Shown: in pieces, positions 58,113 through 64,000 of the stretch
How the letters are laid out: the number at the start of each line of letters is the position of its first letter
How positions within the stretch are numbered: the stretch's first letter is position 1
DNA from: Trichopria drosophilae
Taxonomy: Eukaryota; Arthropoda; Insecta; Hymenoptera; Diapriidae
DNA length: 64,000 bases
Direction: 5' to 3'
NCBI GenBank assembly: GCA_030407085.1
Contig: CM059582.1
Span: forward strand, 124,001 to 188,000
The notes under the pieces: generated by a model
Database searches by the model: none
Seen by the model: the letters and a program-made list of their open reading frames with translations, nothing else
Told to the model about the DNA's origin: nothing
Made by a program: the position numbers and the translations under genes

Positions 58113-60132
58113 TAAAAACAAGTTTTTGGCTTATGCCAAAGACGATTAGAACGCACTTTACTAACCTTTATACCACTATCTTTAGCCAAACAGAGTGTGT
58201 ACCATATGCCTCTAAGTCAGCATATTTGATGATTTTAGTATTGCAAGCTGGATAGTTAAACTTGCTTAACTGAATTACTAGATCGACATTGTTACAATTT
58301 TCTAAAATATCTTCTCTTTTATGAGCTAGCAACACTGACTTATTATTTCCTTTATTATATACGCAGCTGTAATCACTACAGTTTAGCCTTTTGTTTGAGT
58401 TGTTGTATTTAGTGTGATTCACAATTTGATTCTGCCCGTTTTGCTTTGCCCACGTTTTGACAACAAAATTTCTGTTTTTTCTAGTAAGGGAATATAGTCA
58501 ATTGTCATCTTCTTTTACAGCAAGATTATCAGCACTGACTAGAATGTCAGGAGTTGTATACATAGCGCTAGAGAAAATACCTAGCACAATAAAGAAAATT
58601 CCAAAGAAACGCCAATTCCTTTCCCACAAGCATAACCATAATAGCCCAAGCGTTATTATAATAATTAATGAGGCAGGAAAAGTGCGAATAGGAATAACCA
58701 AATACTGAAGACTGGCAATTGCGTTTGTTATATATAAAACGCTGTCAATTGGGCGTTCCATGAGAGGCGTTATAATCCACTGAGTATCTAAAGGAATCAA
58801 TAAAACATAGATTATTCCAAATGGAATAATAATGAGTGTAACTATTGGTATAGCAACTAAATTTGTGATAATGCTGCTGATTAAAAAATAGTTAAATTAT
58901 ATATTGTATATGGAACCGTTGCTAAACTTGCTATTATTGAGCTGATCATTATCGACACAAAATATTCTATTATTTTTATTTTAAAAATTTTTTGGCATTG
59001 ATCTGATAGCTGGCAACCAGTGCTAGGACAGCAGAAAATGACATTTGAAAGCCTGGCTTTAAGATTGCTTCTGGCTCCATTGTGAGTATCATCGAAACAG
59101 CAAACGCAATTGCTATTAATCCTCGATATTTCCTTTCTATGATTATTGCAATAAGTACCAAATCACCATAATATACGCGCGCTGAGCGGAAATTTGCATA
59201 CCAGTGATCAATAGATAAAACGTGGTTGGCAAAATGGTAAGAAATGCAGATATTTTCTTGGTGTTATACTTAAGAGTCAAAGTTTCAGATATTGCAAATA
59301 AATTACGGAATACTATAAAAAATAGACCAGCAACAAACGATAAATGTAACCCAGATATAGCGAATAAATGTGCTATACCTGAATCTCGTATCGCATTCAT
59401 AGTTTTTTGATCTATCCCGTCTTTTTTGCCAATTAATAATGCAGAGATTATGTCCGCGTGTGGCTTTTTGGTATTTTGCTGTAGGTTTTCATAGATATAT
59501 TGACGGAAAGATTCTATATACTCTTGAAATTTTCTTGCTTCAGCCTTTTTGTACAGGACTATTTTGCTTGTTGCAAAGCCTGTTACACTTATTTTCTGAT
59601 AATATGCTATTCTTGCAAAATCATATGCATATTCCGAAGGCGCAATTTTTGGAGGAAAGAGTTTTGCTGATAATTTTACTTGATCCCCTATTTTAATGCC
59701 TTCTTCCGCTTTGGTTCTAACTGATATTCTGATGCTATCTAACTTAAACTTCGTGTTTTTTATTTCATAAAGCAAAAATTGCTCATACGAGCCCTTGTTA
59801 TTAATATCCTTCACTGTAGCAACAATATCTTTCACATACCTTTCCTTATCAAGAATGTGAGTATTAACTGAATCTGTTCTGAATTTGCTGGCTGTAAATC
59901 CTATGAGCACTGCAATTAAAGAAATGCATAATATTGCGTATTTCCTGTATAATATTGCAATCAAAATTAGTATAGGTGAAAGCAAGAGAAAAATAGATAT
60001 AGTGAAAGCACAGCTTGGTTCAAAATTTAATGAGAAATAGGTTAAAATTCCTGCACACTGAAAAATAGGGAACCACAATATCAAGTTATATTTTTCATTG
60101 CACAGATTGTTATGTATATAATTTACTATCAT
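58113..60132 (-). pseudogene. comEC: ComEC/Rec2 DNA-uptake channel, heavily decayed
   Basis: The 5' part (59143-60132, 329 codons) has the N-terminal membrane pair, the OB-like domain and the start of the competence domain with A-L-L-I-G, I-R-D-S-G-I-A-H-L-F-A-I-S-G-L-H-L. The rest continues in other frames (58976-59161, about 58880-58990, 58498-58880) and 58168-58422 lies past an in-frame TGA at 58498-58500. Frameshifts are near 59155, 58985, 58890 and 58178. The C-terminal metallo-beta-lactamase-like domain is largely missing. DNA uptake by this route is unlikely. Confidence 0.85.
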
Positions 60133-60228
60133 GTTAAGAAAGGTTAATAGATATATAAATATATGTAATAGTGTGATTTTATTCTTTTATTTATTATTAT
60201 TACGCATATAATAATAAATAAGCAACGA

Positions 60229-60245
60229 CGCGGGATGGAGCAGCT

Positions 60246-60277
<32 letters not shown>

Positions 60278-60305
60278 GTAGGTTCAAATCCTACTCCCGC
60301 AACCA
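60229..60305 (+). tRNA. Initiator tRNA-fMet (CAT)
   Basis: The 77-base tRNA has the C1-A72 mismatch typical of bacterial initiators, anticodon loop CTCATAA, T-arm GTAGG-TTCAAAT-CCTAC and an encoded CCA. The anticodon stem is TCAGG/CCTGA, so position 29-41 is A-T and the usual run of three G-C pairs is reduced to two. Confidence 0.95.
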
Positions 60306-60660
60306 TTTTTCAATTGTACAAACATCGTGATTTCCCTTATCATAATAGCAATGGTATTTCTGACTCAAAGCTTGTTTTTGACCTGTAGGCTCAATCGCAA
60401 CATTCAGTAAAAAACTTAAGGTATTTATTGGTGAATTACATTAAATTATAGTGGCTGCATGTCTTTTTTATTTTTCTACATTTAGCCAAATCACGCTTGT
60501 TAGTACATTAAATTATTAAAACTCACTACCAAGGGGTTCTTTTGCCTTTTTTCTATTTGGTTGGATGATTTTATAAATTAATTAAAATATTCATAATATT
60601 GATTTCTTATCACAACAATGCTATTATTAAGCTAATATTACTTTTAGTGAGGTGTGAGCA
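60306..60660. other. Intergenic region containing a dispersed repeat
   Basis: After the tRNA (T-run at 60306) this 355-base stretch has no ORF of note. It contains copy B of the dispersed repeat at 60371-60498. The last 60 bases before the next gene are AT-rich with a possible -10 TATTAT-like element. Confidence 0.6.
60371..60498 (-). repeat. Dispersed ~130-bp repeat, copy B
   Basis: The reverse complement aligns end to end with 14911-15039. Conserved blocks include TTTGGCTAAATGTAGAAAAA and AATAAAAAAGACATGCAGCC. The two copies lie in unrelated intergenic contexts. Confidence 0.75.
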
Positions 60661-61174
60661 ATGGTTGATGTAGCTTTTATTGGCATAAATACAGTTATTG
60701 ATAACGGATACAGAAGAAAAATAAAACTCGTTATGTCAGGATTATTTTTAGCTGTGTCAGCGGCAACTGCCGTCTGGTTTATCTTTCCTGAATCACAAAA
60801 TGTACTTGCTCCATTCTTGCTTCCAGTTATATTCCTTCTCTTGACTCTGTCTATGGGATATTATACGTTTCTTTTGTTTTGACGATCGTAGCAAAGCGCA
60901 CAAACTTGCTTTATATGTAAGAGACATTGATAGCATTGCATCCTCGATAAAAGACGAGGATCTGTTAAATCACTTTGATCAATTTTTTACCATAACTGAA
61001 GTAAGCAATAAGAATAGTAGAAATAAGCTAATTAATCGCGCAAGAATATATAAAACAATAAGTGAAAAACCTAAAAATGAAATACAAAGTTTTTTAGCTA
61101 ATCAAAAAGAGAGTCTTTCGTATGAAATAACGTCACCTAAAATTGATATTTTTTACCATAGGTTAATGCAGTAA
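60661..61174 (+). pseudogene. Two-helix membrane protein, one frameshift
   Basis: The first frame (60661-60882) encodes 73 residues with a membrane hairpin (about 24-70), stopping at TGA after the run TTGTTTT. One base less in that T-run would continue D-D-R-S-K-A-H-K-L-A and stay open to TAA at 61172-61174, giving a protein of about 170 residues with a charged cytoplasmic tail. Ribosome site GAGGTG precedes the ATG. The family is not recognised. Confidence 0.6.
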
Positions 61175-61207
61175 CTGTTTAGGTTAGCAAAAGTTCAATA
61201 CGTATAG

Positions 61208-61801
61208 CTAAGTCTTTGCAATATCAATAATTTCATTGTGTACATGATTATCACTTTTTTTTTCAATTCCAGTAATAACATTACATCTATTAGATTCTTT
61301 TATAGCTATTTCTTGAAATCCTTTTCGAATTTTATGATAGAAATCAATGCTCATTTCTTCATACTTATTTTTATCCTTTGCTCTGCTGAGTCCAACTTGA
61401 ACATCAATATCTAAAATAAATGTGATATCTGGACATTTAATTTCCACTAATTTGTGTAAGTCTCTTATTAGACTCAAGTCAACACCTAGTCCATACCCTT
61501 GATACGCAATAGTTGAATCGATAAATCGATCACAAATAACTGTCTTTCCCTCTTTAAGAGCTGGTAGTATTAATTCTTTCATATGTTCATATCTCATTGA
61601 GGTAAATAATAAAAGTTCAGAGATAGGATCAATATTATCCTTAAGTAGTGATCCTCTTATTTTTTCTGCAAAATCAGTACCACCTGGTTCTCTAGTCAAT
61701 ACGACATTATTTTCGCCGTGAATTTGCTTGAAATAATTTGCAAGTAACTCAGACTGTGTTGTTTTACCAGAACCATCTATTCCTTCGAAGGTTATGAACA
61801 T
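61208..61801 (-). CDS. tmk: Thymidylate kinase
   Basis: The 197-residue protein has the P-loop F-E-G-I-D-G-S-G-K-T-T, the D-R-F-I-D-S-T-I-A-Y-Q-G motif and R-E-P-G-G-T. It phosphorylates dTMP to dTDP. The gene is intact and convergent with the preceding frameshifted gene. Confidence 0.96.
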   Translation of the reverse strand: MFITFEGIDGSGKTTQSELLANYFKQIHGENNVVLTREPGGTDFAEKIRGSLLKDNIDPISELLLFTSMRYEHMKELILPALKEGKTVICDRFIDSTIAYQGYGLGVDLSLIRDLHKLVEIKCPDITFILDIDVQVGLSRAKDKNKYEEMSIDFYHKIRKGFQEIAIKESNRCNVITGIEKKSDNHVHNEIIDIAKT

Positions 61802-61906
61802 AAATTTTATAATTACAATGCTAAATGCAAACAGTGTACATAGAAACCATTTGACATTTTAGCAATAAGATCATAAATTATATAGGTATACAATTCTCTA
61901 TGAGCT

Positions 61907-62479
61907 ATGGTTACGCTAGACACTCCTAAGATAGACTTAGACTTTACTGCAAAGAATTTCAATCTCTTGGGAGTGGATAACAAATATTATACATTAAGTG
62001 ACTGCTATGGGGAAAATGGTCTTATTGTAATGTTTATATGCAATCACTGTCCTTACGTTCAATCAATTATTAGCAATCTAGTAAGCGATGTTAATTTGTT
62101 AAAAAAAGATTATCAGGTAAACACCGTTGCAATCATGCCAAATGATGTGAATGAGTACCCAGAAGACTCCTTTGAAAACATGATTAATTTTGCCAAGAAA
62201 AATAAGTTTACATTTCCATATTTAATTGACAGTAACCAAGAAGTAGCTAAAGAGTATAGTGCTGTTTGTACCCCTGATCTCTTTGGGTTTAACGCTGATT
62301 TAAAACTTCGTTATCGTGGACGTTTTAACAATGCAAAAAAAGAGAAAGTTCAAAATTATGAAATAGGAAGTAGTGATTTATTTCAAGCGATGAAATTTAT
62401 TGCAAAAACTAGCAATCCTCCAATTGACCAAAAATCAAGTATTGGTTGCTCAATCAAGTGGTCTAATTCTACAGGGTAA
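61907..62479 (+). CDS. Thioredoxin-fold (AhpC/TSA-like) protein
   Basis: The 190-residue protein has a peroxiredoxin/TlpA-like fold with I-V-M-F-I-C-N-H-C-P-Y, where the C-N-H-C pair is the likely redox site, and a later T-P-D-L-F-G cis-Pro segment. No signal peptide is visible, so it is probably cytoplasmic. The substrate is unknown. It is followed after 5 bases by the antiporter gene. Confidence 0.82.
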   Translation: MVTLDTPKIDLDFTAKNFNLLGVDNKYYTLSDCYGENGLIVMFICNHCPYVQSIISNLVSDVNLLKKDYQVNTVAIMPNDVNEYPEDSFENMINFAKKNKFTFPYLIDSNQEVAKEYSAVCTPDLFGFNADLKLRYRGRFNNAKKEKVQNYEIGSSDLFQAMKFIAKTSNPPIDQKSSIGCSIKWSNSTG

Positions 62480-62484
62480 ATATC

Positions 62485-64000
62485 ATGCACAGTGGCTCTC
62501 AGCATTTGTTTGATATTATCATTTTACTTTCCGCTGCTGTGTTTATAGTCATAGCGTTTTGGAAAATGAATATCAGTCCAGTGCTTGGTTACTTTGTTGC
62601 AGGTGCGTTGATTGGTTCTCATGGGTTTAATCTGATAAATTCAGCTGAAGCAATGGATAACTTCGCAGAATTTGGAGTAGTTTTCCTGTTGTTTGTTATA
62701 GGTCTTGAATTGACATTTGAACGCCTCATCGCCATGCGTAGGCATGTGTTTGGGTTTGGTTCTCTCCAAGTTATAGTTACTATGATAGCAATATGGTGCA
62801 TTGCTCTCGTCTTTGGAGTGAGCATAAACATGGCAGCAGTTATTGGTGGTGGGCTTGCACTATCTTCAACAGCAATAGTGTTGCAGGTTCTGCAAGAAAA
62901 GGGTTCTCAAGCAAGCCAAGTTGGCAGATTGTCAATAGCAGTGCTACTAATGCAGGACTTTGCAGTGGTACCTCTAATAGTACTAGTGCCCCTGCTTACT
63001 GGCAATTCTGAACACAGCTTAATAAGCTCGTTGGCAGGCTCATTAGTGCAAGCAGCTATTGCATTGGTGTTGATATTTGTAACTGGTAGGTTATTACTGA
63101 GGCCATTGTTTTCGGTTATTGCCAAAATGGAGAGTAATGAAATCTTTATATCAACAACACTTCTGATAATATTAGGATCAGCATTTATTACTGAACAATT
63201 TCATTTATCAATGGCATTAGGTGCATTTGTTGCTGGGTTACTAGTTGCAGAAACAGAACACAGGAATTCGGTAGAACATGCAGTATTGCCATTTAAAGAC
63301 TTATTTCTTGGTTTATTCTTTATGACTGTTGGCATGTCTATTGATATTGACCTTTTACTCAATAAGTTACCACTCGTTACTTTATTATCAATTATCCTTA
63401 TCGTTTTAAAGACGTCCATTATATATACATTGTGTAGATTTTTTGGGTTTAGAAGTGCACCTGCAATACAAGCTGGATTACTGCTTGCACAGGGCGGTGA
63501 ATTTGCATTTATTTTATTCCGTTTAGCAGATGAATTAGATGTGCTATCAAGCGAAATCGCTCAAGTGCTTATGATGGTAACTACAGTAACTATGGCTTTT
63601 ACTCCTCTTTTATCGGGAATTGGAGACTGGATAGCAAATTCATTTAGCACTGAAAAAATGATACTAGACGATGAAGCAATCGAAACAGACACACAAGATC
63701 TTTATAACCACGTAATAGTTGCCGGGTTTGGTAGAGTGGGATATATGGTAACGAAAATGCTTACTGCGGAGCATTTAAGTTATGTTGTTGTAGATATTCA
63801 ATCAAAAATAGTGAAAGAAGGAAAAAATGACAGTTTCCCTATATATCTTGGAGATGCTACAAGATATGAAATTTTAAAATCAGTAGGAATAGAAAGAGCT
63901 CAAGCTCTTGTGGTTTCAATAAAGAACGAAGTCACTATAAAGAAAATAGTTTCTCTAGTTGCAACAAACTTTCCGCATGTAAATATTATAATACGTTTAC
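62485..64000 (+). CDS. Kef-type monovalent cation/proton antiporter, partial
   Basis: The frame opens at ATG 62485 and remains open to the end of the window (505 codons). It shows about 12 membrane helices of the CPA2 family (G-Y-F-V-A-G-A-L-I-G, L-L-F-V-I-G-L-E-L, G-L-A-L-S-S-T-A-I-V-L, G-A-F-V-A-G-L-L-V-A) followed by a Rossmann RCK/TrkA-N domain (V-I-V-A-G-F-G-R-V-G-Y from about residue 411). It probably exchanges K+ or Na+ for protons under ligand control. The C-terminus lies outside the window. Confidence 0.92.
   Translation, partial: MHSGSQHLFDIIILLSAAVFIVIAFWKMNISPVLGYFVAGALIGSHGFNLINSAEAMDNFAEFGVVFLLFVIGLELTFERLIAMRRHVFGFGSLQVIVTMIAIWCIALVFGVSINMAAVIGGGLALSSTAIVLQVLQEKGSQASQVGRLSIAVLLMQDFAVVPLIVLVPLLTGNSEHSLISSLAGSLVQAAIALVLIFVTGRLLLRPLFSVIAKMESNEIFISTTLLIILGSAFITEQFHLSMALGAFVAGLLVAETEHRNSVEHAVLPFKDLFLGLFFMTVGMSIDIDLLLNKLPLVTLLSIILIVLKTSIIYTLCRFFGFRSAPAIQAGLLLAQGGEFAFILFRLADELDVLSSEIAQVLMMVTTVTMAFTPLLSGIGDWIANSFSTEKMILDDEAIETDTQDLYNHVIVAGFGRVGYMVTKMLTAEHLSYVVVDIQSKIVKEGKNDSFPIYLGDATRYEILKSVGIERAQALVVSIKNEVTIKKIVSLVATNFPHVNIIIRL

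Overview
The window is AT-rich, densely coded alphaproteobacterial chromosome and almost certainly comes from a Wolbachia strain (Rickettsiales, Anaplasmataceae). The evidence is the type IV secretion cluster virB3-virB4 followed by four large virB6 paralogs, a class I lysyl-tRNA synthetase, a PopZ-like DUF2497 protein, a relic of a phage serine recombinase, several decaying insertion sequences, and a family of short palindromic repeats scattered between and inside genes. The species assignment is inference from protein families; no database search was run.

Layout. 1-4.2 kb: end of pdxJ, an HU-like protein, rplM-rpsI, a TolC-type outer membrane protein, a PopZ-like protein and rlmE. 4.2-7.5 kb: mobile-element debris (IS5 remnant, frameshifted IS110, a 206-bp repeat, an IS481-type fragment and a hydrolase that has lost its 5' end). 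7.5-13.1 kb: housekeeping genes (AI-2E-family permease, Hda-like protein, XerD, PlsC-like acyltransferase, rpsT, gltA). 13.1-16.8 kb: a frameshifted hypothetical gene, a repeat-rich intergenic stretch and lysS. 16.8-31.5 kb: the second copy of the 206-bp repeat and the T4SS operon virB3-virB4-virB6-1 to -4 plus a small trailing gene. 31.6-33.7 kb: rsmD and a graveyard of IS630, IS200/IS605 and phage recombinase remnants. 34-38.5 kb: sodB, an M16 peptidase, tgt and nuoE. 38.7-45.3 kb: accessory region with Wolbachia-type hypothetical genes, an intact IS110 with a structured upstream leader that may be its bridge RNA, a frameshifted mucin-like Thr/Ser-rich gene, pdhC and a frameshifted membrane protein with internal repeats. 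45.4-57.9 kb: ftsH, tilS, pal, mreB, mnmA, ppa, tRNA-Ser, a SurA-like chaperone, a PyrK-like oxidoreductase domain and 5-formyl-THF cyclo-ligase. 58-64 kb: a heavily decayed comEC, initiator tRNA, a frameshifted membrane gene, tmk, a thioredoxin-fold protein and the start of a Kef-type cation/proton antiporter that runs off the end.

The T4SS operon is the main coherent system. VirB4 is the ATPase, VirB3 its membrane partner, and the four VirB6 proteins form the inner-membrane part of the channel. Three of the four VirB6 proteins start with a lipoprotein signal peptide followed by a large cysteine-rich extracytoplasmic region that carries a recurrent W-x-D-(S/T)-G module. The rest of the window shows reductive evolution: at least six genes broken by small frameshifts, many at homopolymers, and palindromic elements that have entered reading frames (lysS, pdhC) without breaking them.
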